Shown one piece after another: positions 46,258 to 56,052 of a DNA stretch of 64,000 nt. The notes below the pieces were generated by a model. The model was not told the DNA's origin, did no database searches, and was given only the letters and a program-made list of their open reading frames with translations. Numbering within the stretch: position 1 is the first letter of the stretch; every line of letters begins with the position of its first letter. The stretch covers positions 77,987,560 to 78,051,559 of the forward strand of contig OY986438.1 of assembly GCA_963920525.1 (NCBI GenBank). The letters are read 5' to 3'. This DNA is from Dichetophora obliterata. Taxonomy: Eukaryota; Arthropoda; Insecta; Diptera; Sciomyzidae. Both the position numbers and the translations under genes were made by a program.

Positions 46258-49129
46258 TCAACGACGGTACTGCAGGTAATCTATAATTTTATGTTTGATT
46301 GAGTCCATGGATTCACTTAAGGATATAACATCAGATACAAAATTAAAATCACCGCAAGCGCTTCTAAGAGGTTCATTTTGCAAATAATTAGTTCTACAAA
46401 AGTTCATGTGGAGTAACTCAAAAGATCTTCTAGGACGAAGAGGAATATTAAAATATATTTTACTCAATAAATATGGACTGTTTACATAGCCATGTAAAAG
46501 TTTTATAATCCAACAAGCATTTATCATAATTCTCCGATTTTTTAAAGAAGGAAGATTTAAGAGTTGTAACCGATATTCATAAGGTGGTAAGTGAAAATCA
46601 GTATTACAATAAAGATAGCTTAAGCAAAACAAAAGAAATTGTTTCTGCACTGATTCAATGTCGTCTATGTAACAACCGTATCGTGGGCACCAAACTGAAG
46701 CGTATTCTAAGATAGGCCTTAGTGAATAAGGTTTTCGTTATGAAAGGATCATTAAACTCTTTTGCCCAACGTTTAATAAATCCTAAAGTACTATTTGCTC
46801 TATTTATTATTTTATTTACATGAATATTAAAGCGTAGTTTAGGATCCATTGTAACTCCAAGATCATTGAAACTATCTAAGGACTCCAATGGATAACCACA
46901 AATTTTGAAGGTACATTTAATTGGTGGTTTGCGCGAGAAAGACATATGCTTGCATTTCTTCATGTTGAGGTTCATACGGTTCGTTTTACACCAGTTATGA
47001 AGATGATCTATGTCGGCTTGCAAAAATACAGCGTCATTATCATTTTTAAAAGAAAGGAAGAGTTTGACGTCGTCAGCAAACATTAAGATGCTGGAATGCA
47101 TTATGACAGATGGCAAATCGTTTATAAAAAGAAGAAACAGAAGAGGCCCAAGATGACTTCCTTGAGGTACTCCTGAAGTAACAGGAAACTCGTGTGATTT
47201 CTTGAGCTTAAAAAGAACAGATTGTGTTCTATTGCTTAAGTAAGATTCAATCCACTTTACCAACGGTATGGGAAATCCAACAAGATGTAATTTTAAGATC
47301 AGTAGTTTGTGATTTACAACGTCAAAAGCTTTGCTAAAATCCGTGTAAATAACATCAGTCTGCATGCCTTTTCCAAAGTTTTCTATAGTTTTTGATGTAA
47401 ATTCGAGAAGGTTAGTAACAGTGGATTTTCCAGAAAGGAATCCATGTTGGAAAGGAGACATTAAAGATTTAACGCTATGCGATAGTCGTGATGTAACAAT
47501 TCCCTATAAAAGTTTAGGCAAAGCGCTCAATTTTGCGATGCCACGGTAGTTATCAATTAAAGACCTATTTCCGGATTTATGCAGCGGAATGATAAATGAA
47601 TGCTTCCAGGCTGCAGGAAAATAGCAGGATTTTAATGATGAAGTAAATAGTAAAGAGATTGGAGTTACTAATTCTTCACAGCAGTATTTTAATATACACG
47701 AAGGTATGTTATCAGGACCACTTTTATATGATGTTTTAATATTTTTTAAAAATGATAAGACTGTGTTTGTGTCAATTATTGGGAAATATATATCCCCAGA
47801 TTGAATATTGAAAGGATAACTTAAATAATCATAGGACGATGATGAATAAGTCGACTTGAAAAAGTCAGCAAAAAGATTGCAAATACTATTATCATTATCA
47901 GACTCAACCGAATTATACTTCATAAAAGAAGGATAGGAATCAATCTTGCGTTTTGTGTTAACAAAGTTCCAGAAGGATTTAGCATCAGATTTGATGTTTA
48001 ATTTTACTTTTGTTAAGTAGGTATTATAGGATTGTTTGCATAACTGTTGATAACTGTATTTAATCGAGGTATAGCATCCAAAATCGCATATGTTATGTGT
48101 TTTTTGATATTTTTTATAGTATTTAGATTTCAAGTTCCTCATTTTTCTTAATTCATTTGTATACCATACCGGACCCGATGTCAAAGAGGCTTTCCTTTGC
48201 GGAACAGCTTTAAGAAAACAATCATTGAGCGTTCTATTAAACGCATATACCGCATCATCAAGACTCTGAGAAGATAAACTTTTTGTATTAATATTTAGAA
48301 TAGAATTCCAGTTTATGTTAGACAAGTTATTCTTTAAAATCACGTAGTTTGTTTTTTTAAAGTTAAACTCAATAGGTGGTTGAGAATCATAATACTGTAC
48401 AGATGGTTTTGGAAAATTTAAAATAATTTCTAATGTTGGATGATGAGAATCTTCGGGTGTAACCAGAGGATCTTATTTAGACACAGAAGCGATATTGCTG
48501 TCATCAAAAAACACCAGATCAAGCAAACGATTATTTTTGTTAAAAATGCAGTTAAGTTGGAATAGCCCTTGGATTGAGAGCTCGTTTAAAAAGTAATTAT
48601 CGGATGAACTTTCAGACGAAGGTAAAAATATTTCAGGAATTTCAGAACAGCAGTTCCAAGAAACGTTTGGCAGGTTAAAATCTCCAGTTATTAAAATATG
48701 ATCATTTGATTGCAGTTTTGAGCAAACTTTACTAATAGAAGCCAAATGTTTGCTATAAACTTCTAAGGTAGAAAGGGGAGGAATATATGAGCATGTAATA
48801 AAAAGGCTCAAGGAACCAAACTTAACATGAACACAACAGAATTCAATGTCCAAGGATTCTGGAATTAATAACTCTTCAGAGAAATGTGTCGCTTTGACTG
48901 CAATCAACACACCCCCACCTTTAGATCCAATACCAGGAATGGAGTTTCTATCTTTGCGGTATATGTTAAATTTGTTGCACAGAATTTCAGTATTTAGCGT
49001 GTTAGGTTTCAGCCAAGTCTCACTAAAAGCTATTATATTAAAGTGAAGGTTGTGACTCAAAATTAATAAATTATTTAGTTTTGTGTTAATGCCACGAACG
49101 TTTTGGTAAAGGATAAGGAACTGAAAGCA
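46258..49129 (-). pseudogene. LINE ORF2: endonuclease and reverse transcriptase
   Basis: Starts right after the ORF1 stop with the endonuclease block ILYQNVRGINTKL, then AFSETWL, GSKGGGVLIAV, TGDFNLPNVSW and PEDSHHPTLE. The reverse transcriptase follows: FIIPLHKSGNRS, NYRGIAKLSALPKLL, QHGFLSGKSTVTNL, YTDFSKAFDVVNH, SGVPQGSHLGPLLF and the catalytic FADDVKLF. No RNase H. The reading frame is interrupted by TAA at 48473-48475 (only in this arm), TAG near 47504 (both arms) and a frameshift near 46655 (both arms). The C-terminal part is 46650-46258. CR1/Jockey group by domain order. Inactive. Confidence 0.85.
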
Positions 49130-49134
49130 ACAAT

Positions 49135-50047
49135 CTAGTTTTTTTGATTCTTGTTAAAAACCGAAAAAGTAGCCAAGGAAGTTGTAGACCGAGGTCTAGA
49201 AATAAATTCATGCACCATCGTATTGTCAGGCCAAAACTTTTGATCCAATACCTTGTGAAAGAGATCACCAGGCAAAGATATTTTAAAAGAGGACGTAATT
49301 CGCTCGTATGAAAAATTGAATTTGTAAACAGAGATATTTTTATTTACAACATTTAGCTTAGAGTTTATATAGAATAACACGTCTTCACCGGATGTATCAG
49401 CTGCAAAACGAGAAACAAATATAGATTTTGCAGGCTCAATAATCACAAGTTCTTTATGAACAGGGGCTTTGATATTGCTGTTCGATATTTGTTTCGGTAT
49501 CGCTCCTGTAGAAACCGGAGTAATTTGAGAAGGTGCAAGGACCACATTTGAGGAAATACAAGTTTCAGCGTAAGTTTTTTTTGTGGCAGAAACGCGAGGA
49601 GAATCAGCATTTTCCTCTATGATTGGTATTGCTTCAACAGAAAGAGAAATATGATCAGCTGACGCAGCGACCTTAGTTGGTGCGATATTATCAGTAATTT
49701 GATCAGTATTGACAGCTCCAATTAATTGATCTTCAAGCTGTATGTTCACATTAGGGAAAACAGTTAAAGTAGAAGGTAGAACAGTATTATTATTGGGCGA
49801 TGGCATGGCTATATCAGTAGTTTTAGCTGAACTACGAAGATTTTTGTTTGAACGTTTACGTTTTGGAGAATTGTAAGCTTCATCCATAATTTTAAACTTT
49901 TTAAACAAATCTTCGTATTCACTCAGTCTATCTTGTGCTACCTTTAGATCCTTAGCCACCTCCAAAAAAACCTTTCCGAGATTGTCTAATAAGTTTAAAG
50001 ATCTCAACGTTTGTGAACCTGCAATCTTCACATGACCAACGAAGTCC
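49135..50047 (-). CDS. LINE ORF1 (no zinc knuckles seen)
   Basis: An open frame of about 304 codons, continuous upstream with the captured YRDC fragment. The N-terminal part (about residues 20-60 of the LINE portion) looks like a coiled coil (LRSLNLLDNLGKVFLEVAKD). A basic patch (SPKRKRSNKN) follows, then a Ser/Thr/Pro-rich linker, then a C-terminal domain (ENVVN... region ending PTTSLATFSVFNKNQKN) that may be an RNA-binding fold. Such ORF1 proteins coat LINE RNA. A natural start could be the Met near 49863 (MDEAYNSP) or lie upstream if the 5' end is truncated. The frame is intact in this arm; the right arm keeps only the part from MPSPNNN on. Confidence 0.6.
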
Positions 50048-50052
50048 CTTAT

Positions 50053-50247
50053 ATGCTCAGCTTTACCATGGCAACGAGGAGCAGCCAAGTCTTTCACACA
50101 AATTTCCACTGGTTTATGACAGTCTTGTCCTTTGATTTCATACAAATTTTGTATGGCCTTCTCATTGTTGGCATTGCAGGCTAGACCATAAATAGTGTCG
50201 GTTGGTAGAGCTATAACTTCGTCCGATTGTAAGCATCTTCGTGCTTG
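50053..50247 (-). pseudogene. YRDC 5' half, captured copy
   Basis: Reads ARRCLQSDEVIALPTDTIYG LACNANNEKAIQNLYEIKG, then CHKPVEICVKDLAA and GKAEHI on the minus strand. These are the PTDT.YGL and K-x-KP motifs that bind ATP and threonine in the Sua5/YrdC family. It is fused directly to the RPC11 fragment upstream with no YRDC start codon of its own, and it is cut by the LINE after GKAEHI. The frame is open here, unlike the 3' half at 45054-45460. Confidence 0.85.
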
Positions 50248-50601
50248 ATTACAGCATTTGTAAAATGTGGTCATAGGTTCATCAGCAGAGCGATTTTGCA
50301 TCTGCATAAAATAAGCTTGTTTGTGAGCACAAGCCGAACAATAAGCATCAGTTCAGAATCTACGTTCTCCCAAGCAGCTGCACCGCCCATAACATGATCC
50401 ACTTCCTAAAACATTGCAGGAATCTTAATAATAGTTCGTCCCAAATACTTAGAGCACTACTCACCTTTAGTCGTGGAAAGGTACGCGTTGAAATGTTTTA
50501 ATTGACGTTGCAAATGTAAGGACATGTATTGCATGAAAACCGATACCTGTAGTTTCTTCCTCTACCATTAAAATATTACCGCAAGTCGGACAGAACAACA
50601 T
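50248..50601 (-). pseudogene. RPC11 (Pol III subunit, POLR3K) captured fragment
   Basis: The ATG at 50601 opens MLFCPTCGNILMVEEET. After frame changes come CNTCPY, then PRLK at an exon end. A 59-bp GT-AG intron (50406-50464) follows, then EVDHVMGGAAAWENVDS and, after another shift, DAYCSACAHKQAYFMQMQNR and SADEPMTTFYKCCN. These are the N-terminal zinc ribbon and the TFIIS-like C-terminal ribbon of RPC11, the small subunit of RNA polymerase III needed for RNA cleavage and termination. The catalytic SADEPMT loop is kept. The last cysteine pair after KCCN is missing where YRDC begins. Frameshifts and a stop make it a pseudogene. The intron shows it was copied as DNA, not from mRNA. Confidence 0.85.
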
Positions 50602-50844
50602 TGTGAACTTTGAGTTTTGGTTATTTATAAAAATGACAGCTTGTGATGCGATTTTTTCGATTATTTATCGAAAAAACTAGTGCTGACACCGTTTGCATCT
50701 TAATTTAAATGGTAATTTATGATAAATTACTTAATTTCGAAGTAATTTCATTGAGAGTTTTCCACGGCAAAATTACTTAATTTGGTCATGATTTATGCAT
50801 AAATTAAGAATGAGCCGTAAATTACGATAGTGAGAACATGGTAT

Positions 50845-50923
50845 TAGATATTTGTGAATTTCCGTTTTTATATACGGAAATAATTTGCAATTTAAGAGCT
50901 TCACAGTATTTAAAACGTGCCAC
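50845..50923 (-). pseudogene. Tc1-like transposase, N-terminal fragment
   Basis: From a GTG at 50923, probably a mutated ATG, reads ARFKYCEALKLQIISVYKNG and NSQISN, then is cut by the TIR element. It continues at 44574 (AKQFDINRS) after removal of the insertion. This is the first helix-turn-helix of a Tc1 transposase. It is missing from the right arm. Confidence 0.7.
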
Positions 50924-51043
50924 TATAAATGGAACAGTCAATGTCACAACTAGCGCAAAAACAAAACTAAACTTGAATGTTTATGACTAACAAACAACAC
51001 GTGCTTTACAATAACGGAACATTTACCGGTAATTCTTGGAACT

Positions 51044-51297
51044 TCTATTCTATTTTTACATTTTTCACGTTTTGTTGCTTTTGTTCTGCTCTCAGATAAA
51101 TTGAATGCAGCCACATTAATTTTAAATTTAATAAAAAAAAAACCAAATTTGAATTTCCACGGTTTTATAAATATAAAACAAATCAAATTCAAATTTGTTT
51201 TTTTTTTTATTAAATTTAAAATTAATGTGGCTGCATTCAATTTGTCTGAGAGCAGAACAAAAGCAACAAAACGTGAAAAATGTAAAAATAGAATAGA
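51044..51297. repeat. small central palindrome, ~254 bp
   Basis: Bases 51044-51170 are repeated in reverse at 51171-51297, with a nearly symmetrical core (TTTTATAAATATAAAA) flanked by two short non-matching hexamers. Both halves are the inner part of a Tc1 terminal repeat (AAATTTGAATT, TTAAATTTAAAATTAATGTG). Its axis (51170.5) differs from that of the large arms (50553). Confidence 0.85.
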
Positions 51298-51299
51298 TC

Positions 51300-51971
51300 A
51301 TGCCATCGCCCAATAATAATACTGTTCTACCTTCTACTTTAACTGTTTTCCCTAATGTGAACATACAGCTTGAAGATCAATTAATTGGAGCTGTCAATAC
51401 TGATCAAATTACTGATAATATCGCACCAACTAAGGTCGCTGCGTCAGCTGATCATATTTCTCTTTCTGTTGAAGCAATACCAATCATAGAGGAAAATGCT
51501 GATTCTCCTCGCGTTTCTGCCACAAAAAAAACTTACGCTGAAACTTGTATTTCCTCAAATGTGGTCCTTGCACCTTCTCAAATTACTCCGGTTTCTACAG
51601 GAGCGATACCGAAACAAATATCGAACAGCAATATCAAAGCCCCTGTTCATAAAGAACTTGTGATTATTGAGCCTGCAAAATCTATATTTGTTTTTCGTTT
51701 TGCAGCTGATACATCCGGTGAAGACGTGTTATTCTATATAAACTCTAAGCTAAATGTTGTAAATAAAAATATCTCTGTTTACAAATTCAATTTTTCATAC
51801 GAGCGAATTACGTCCTCTTTTAAAATATCTTTGCCTGGTGATCTCTTTCACAAGGTATTGGATCAAAAGTTTTGGCCTGACAATACGATGGTGCATGAAT
51901 TTATTTCTAGACCTCGGCCTACAACTTCCTTGGCTACTTTTTCGGTTTTTAACAAGAATCAAAAAAACTAG
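51300..51971 (+). CDS. LINE ORF1, right arm, N-terminally cut
   Basis: Same protein as the left-arm ORF1 from MPSPNNN to NKNQKN, 223 codons. The N-terminal coiled-coil part is absent because the palindrome joint falls here. At least two residue changes from the left arm (FVF for FVS, RPRP for RPRS). Confidence 0.6.
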   Translation: MPSPNNNTVLPSTLTVFPNVNIQLEDQLIGAVNTDQITDNIAPTKVAASADHISLSVEAIPIIEENADSPRVSATKKTYAETCISSNVVLAPSQITPVSTGAIPKQISNSNIKAPVHKELVIIEPAKSIFVFRFAADTSGEDVLFYINSKLNVVNKNISVYKFNFSYERITSSFKISLPGDLFHKVLDQKFWPDNTMVHEFISRPRPTTSLATFSVFNKNQKN

Positions 51972-51976
51972 ATTGT

Positions 51977-54847
51977 TGCTTTCAGTTCCTTATCCTTTAC
52001 CAAAACGTTCGTGGCATTAACACAAAACTAAATAATTTATTAATTTTGAGTCACAACCTTCACTTTAATATAATAGCTTTTAGTGAGACTTGGCTGAAAC
52101 CTAACACGCTAAATACTGAAATTCTGTGCAACAAATTTAACATATACCGCAAAGATAGAAACTCCATTCCTGGTATTGGATCTAAAGGTGGGGGTGTGTT
52201 GATTGCAGTCAAAGCGACACATTTCTCTGAAGAGTTATTAATTCCAGAATCCTTGGACATTGAATTCTGTTGTGTTCATGTTAAGTTTGGTTCCTTGAGC
52301 CTTTTTATTACATGCTCATATATTCCTCCCCTTTCTACCTTAGAAGTTTATAGCAAACATTTGGCTTCTATTAGTAAAGTTTGCTCAAAACTGCAATCAA
52401 ATGATCATATTTTAATAACTGGAGATTTTAACCTGCCAAACGTTTCTTGGAACTGCTGTTCTGAAATTCCTGAAATATTTTTACCTTCGTCTGAAAGTTC
52501 ATCCGATAATTACTTTTTAAACGAGCTCTCAATCCAAGGGCTATTCCAACTTAACTGCATTTTTAACAAAAATAATCGTTTGCTTGATCTGGTGTTTTTT
52601 GATGACAGCAATATCGCTTCTGTGTCTAAATCAGATCCTCTGGTTACACCCGAAGATTCTCATCATCCAACATTAGAAATTATTTTAAATTTTCCAAACC
52701 ATCTGTACAGTATTATGATTCTCAACCACCTATTGAGTTTAACTTTAAAAAAACAAACTACGTGATTTTAAAGAATAACTTGTCTAACATAAACTGGAAT
52801 TCTATTCTAAATATTAATACAAAAAGTTTATCTTCTCAGAGTCTTGATGATGCGGTATATGCGTTTAATAGAACGCTCAATGATTGTTTTCTTAAAGCTG
52901 TTCCGCAAAGGAAAGCCTCTTTGACATCGGGTCCGGTATGGTATACAAATGAATTAAGAAAAATGAGGAACTTGAAATCTAAATACTATAAAAAATATCA
53001 AAAAACACATAACATATGCGATTTTGGATGCTATACCTCGATTAAATACAGTTATCAACAGTTATGCAAACAATCCTATAATACCTACTTAACAAAAGTA
53101 AAATTAAACATCAAATCTGATGCTAAATCCTTCTGGAACTTTGTTAACACAAAACGCAAGATTGATTCCTATCCTTCTTTTATGAAGTATAATTCGGTTG
53201 AGTCTGATAATGATAATAGTATTTGCAATCTTTTTGCTGACTTTTTCAAGTCGACTTATTCATCATCGTCCTATGATTATTTAAGTTATCCTTTCAATAT
53301 TCAATCTGGGGATATATATTTCCCAATAATTGACACAAACACAGTCTTATCATTTTTAAAAAATATTAAAACATCATATAAAAGTGGTCCTGATAACATA
53401 CCTTCGTGTATATTAAAATACTGCTGTGAAGAATTAGTAACTCCAATCTCTTTACTATTTACTTCATCATTAAAATCCTGCTATTTTCCTGCAGCCTGGA
53501 AGCATTCATTTATCATTCCGCTGCATAAATCCGGAAATAGGTCTTTAATTGATAACTACCGTGGCATCGCAAAATTGAGCGCTTTGCCTAAACTTTTATA
53601 GGGAATTGTTACATCACGACTATCGCATAGCGTTAAATCTTTAATGTCTCCTTTCCAACATGGATTCCTTTCTGGAAAATCCACTGTTACTAACCTTCTC
53701 GAATTTACATCAAAAACTATAGAAAACTTTGGAAAAGGCATGCAGACTGATGTTATTTACACGGATTTTAGCAAAGCTTTTGACGTTGTAAATCACAAAC
53801 TACTGATCTTAAAATTACATCTTGTTGGATTTCCCATACCGTTGGTAAAGTGGATTGAATCTTACTTAAGCAATAGAACACAATCTGTTCTTTTTAAGCT
53901 CAAGAAATCACACGAGTTTCCTGTTACTTCAGGAGTACCTCAAGGAAGTCATCTTGGGCCTCTTCTGTTTCTACTTTTTATAAACGATTTGCCATCTGTC
54001 ATAATGCATTCCAGCATCTTAATGTTTGCTGACGACGTCAAACTCTTCCTTTCTTTTAAAAATGATAATGACGCTGTATTTTTGCAAGCCGACATAGATC
54101 ATCTTCATAACTGGTGCAAAACGAACCGTATGAACCTCAACATGAAGAAATGCAAGCATATGTCTTTCTCGCGCAAACCACCAATTAAATGTACCTTCAA
54201 AATTTGTGGTTATCCATTGGAGTCCTTAGATAGTTTCAATGATCTTGGAGTTACAATGGATCCTAAACTACGCTTTAATATTCATGTAAATAAAATAATA
54301 AATAGAGCAAATAGTACTTTAGGATTTATTAAACGTTGGGCAAAAGAGTTTAATGATCCTTTCATAACGAAAACCTTATTCACTAAGGCCTATCTTAGAA
54401 TACGCTTCAGTTTGGTGCCCACGATACGGTTGTTACATAGACGACATTGAATCAGTGCAGAAACAATTTCTTTTGTTTTGCTTAAGCTATCTTTATTGTA
54501 ATACTGATTTTCACTTACCACCTTATGAATATCGGTTACAACTCTTAAATCTTCCTTCTTTAAAAAATCGGAGAATTATGATAAATGCTTGTTGGATTAT
54601 AAAACTTTTACATGGCTATGTAAACAGTCCATATTTATTGAGTAAAATATATTTTAATATTCCTCTTCGTCCTAGAAGATCTTTTGAGTTACTCCACATG
54701 AACTTTTGTAGAACTAATTATTTGCAAAATGAACCTCTTAGAAGCGCTTGCGGTGATTTTAATTTTGTATCTGATGTTATATCCTTAAGTGAATCCATGG
54801 ACTCAATCAAACATAAAATTATAGATTACCTGCAGTACCGTCGTTGA
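51977..54847 (+). pseudogene. LINE ORF2, right arm
   Basis: Same domains as the left copy: QNVRG, SETWL, GDFNLP, RT with FADD near 54023. Here the codon at 52631-52633 is TCA (Ser), where the left arm has TAA, so the endonuclease frame is longer. A 1-bp deletion in the A run at 52696-52698 shifts the frame before the linker. The TAG near 53599 and the frameshift near 54450 are shared with the left arm. Inactive. Confidence 0.85.
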
Positions 54848-55645
54848 TTATGTAAAGTTCTTTCAAACATATATCTGATGCATCTGGTGATTTGTAAACT
54901 CATTAATATAACAATCTAATGGATAAATGGACCTAAGCGTAAAATGGAAAATTTTGGTGGATAAACATCTAAGTAATCTGAATGGACCTAAACCTGGGAT
55001 CTTCAGTTGCCTCATGATGATCTTCATGATGATTGTAACTACACTTGTCGACGGTACCGTGGTGTCTTGGTGTCTTTTTACCTCTTGAAACACTACGTTA
55101 GATCGATTTGTAATATATTAATATGAGTGGCCGATAAGACCTAGTTTGTCTTGGTGCCTGCGTTCGCAACTGGTTTTCTTTATTTTATGAAAACTGGTTT
55201 GGTGAAGTTGACCTAGTTTGTCGAGTAATCACCCTGTCAAGCCAGGATTTTACCGGCTTCAGGGAGACAGAACGATATATATTATATATATACCTATTGG
55301 AGTGGTGTTTTATTGGGTATGAGACCTTGTTTATCACACGACTCCGCCGTATACAAAAATTGTTGCTGAATTGACCTTGTTTGTCTTGAAAACGCAACCC
55401 TGCTATGCTGTCTGATTTTATCGATTTTTACTTAACTTTTTTTCTATTATTTTTTATATTTTAATAAAATTATATACTTTAAGCAATTTACTAAAACTTT
55501 TTAGTTTGTTAATAATACATTATTTCATTCAAAATCATACTTTATATTTTTGAATTGTATTAAATATCTTATTTTATAATTTTAAATTTGCTATAAAACC
55601 TGTTAAGGTTTAGCAATCAAGTAAATAAATAAAATAAAAAATAAG

Positions 55646-56052
55646 CGATGCGTTGTTGAAACGTTTGCTGCCGGGATCCAGAACGGTAGTTATCGAACGT
55701 TCACAGAACTTAAGCATTAGTTTTCTCAATCCAACTACTAGAAAAATTGATATTCGTATTCCCAAATTCCAATTCATTCACCAGCTGTGCGATGAGCATC
55801 CATTGCTCTGACTAGTGCAAATCGTTAGCCGAACCAAGCAGTTTGAATGTTGAAGAATTTTCGACGTTGTGGCCCCAGCTAAGGGGTGTCTTTGATGCAG
55901 GCCAGCTGGGACTAACCAAAGAGTGTCGTTCTGCATCAACGGTTATTGACTTGTCACAGCCGGAAAAATTAAAAGAGTACGTGCAGGATGTGCGATTAAA
56001 CAAACCCTCGAAGTTATGCCTGGATTCGGTATTAGAAACCTTGAACTGCTAA
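55646..56052 (+). pseudogene. YRDC 3' half, right-arm copy
   Basis: Mirror of 45054-45460 with the same stop and frameshifts near the LTSAN motif, so the decay predates the palindrome. The matching 5' half is absent from this arm. Confidence 0.85.

Larger units (their letters stand above)
37099..49807 (+). repeat. giant palindrome, left arm
   Basis: Read in reverse complement, this segment reappears at 51299-64000 in the same order. Paired coordinates add up to 101106 near the centre and about 101099 near the outer end. The matching includes both LINE frames, the Tc1 remnant, two MITEs, two small frames and half of the LLPPLHIKLG transposon. The arm may extend further left than 37099, because its partner reaches the window edge at 64000. 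At least eight differences between the arms were noted, so they are not copies of one read. Confidence 0.95.
45466..50047 (-). mobile_element. CR1/Jockey-type LINE inserted in YRDC
   Basis: The minus-strand element runs from 50047 (GGACTTCGTTGG) to an A-rich end (AAATAAATAAAATAAAAA) at 45466. ATAAG is found on both sides (50048-50052 and 45461-45465). Removing the element with one ATAAG gives EHI-S-DALLKR, an uninterrupted YRDC frame, which fixes the boundaries. It has ORF1 and ORF2. A 3' region of about 800 bp (45466-46257) contains four spaced copies of a RACAAACWAGGTC motif. The right arm holds the same insertion, cut at its 5' side (51299). Confidence 0.85.
49135..50307 (-). other. chimeric 390-codon frame: RPC11-YRDC-LINE ORF1
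   Basis: One frame without a stop spans the RPC11 C-terminal fragment (from MQMQNRSADEPMTTFYKCCN), the YRDC N-terminal half (EVIALPTDTIYGLACNA) and then LINE ORF1 to NKNQKN at 49135. The joins RPC11/YRDC (50248/50247) and YRDC/LINE (near 50048) are both in frame. This comes from a captured gene plus an insertion. There is no evidence that it is transcribed or translated. Confidence 0.6.
44578..50841 (-). mobile_element. TIR element carrying captured host genes
   Basis: The ends ACTACGTTCATACTACGG and (complement of the right end) CCATGTTCTCACTATCG are similar inverted tips. TAT lies outside both ends (44575-44577, 50842-50844). Cutting the element out with one TAT restores the Tc1 transposase frame (SNNAKQFD). 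Both ends carry subterminal copies of AATTACTTAATTT. The 3-bp duplication suggests a PIF/Harbinger-like element. No transposase is present. The cargo is a piece of the RPC11-YRDC gene pair, itself split by a LINE, which makes up about 4.6 of the 6.26 kb. Confidence 0.75.
49808..51043. other. left-only segment next to palindrome centre
   Basis: 1,236 bp present once: the 5' end of the LINE ORF1, the YRDC 5' half, the RPC11 fragment, the right tip of the TIR element and the start of the Tc1 transposase. It is absent from the right arm, where 51297 joins 51299 directly. Both break points on the minus strand follow ATAG, suggesting a microhomology deletion. Confidence 0.8.
43342..51170 (-). mobile_element. 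Tc1-like transposon, interrupted
   Basis: The 3' end starts CAGTGTTGCGCAAAACAATA right after a TA (43340-43341). Its long subterminal repeat (AAATTTGGTTTTG, TTAAATTTAAAATTAATGTG, CAGTTTGTCTGAGAG) reappears inverted at about 51070-51160, which is the inner part of the 5' repeat. The 5' tip itself is missing at the palindrome centre. The transposase is read on the minus strand. A 6.26-kb TIR element (44578-50841) splits it near codon 37. Confidence 0.8.
51299..55640 (+). mobile_element. LINE copy in right arm, 5' cut at palindrome joint
   Basis: Mirror of 45466-49807. Its 5' limit at 51299 was set by the rearrangement, not by LINE truncation, since the left arm continues for another 240 bp of ORF1. 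The 3' A-rich end and ATAAG at about 55641-55645 match the left arm. Confidence 0.85.

Noticed and set aside
49135..50307. A functional host YRDC gene at this place
   Set aside because: YRDC is split by a 4.6-kb LINE, its 3' half has a stop and frameshifts, and the upstream RPC11 part is damaged. It is a captured pseudogene fragment.
51044..51297. Independent 254-bp foldback MITE at the palindrome centre
   Set aside because: Both halves match the inner part of the Tc1 terminal repeat at 43490-43570 and the left half is continuous with the Tc1 5' region, so it is better explained as the fold-back point of the duplication.
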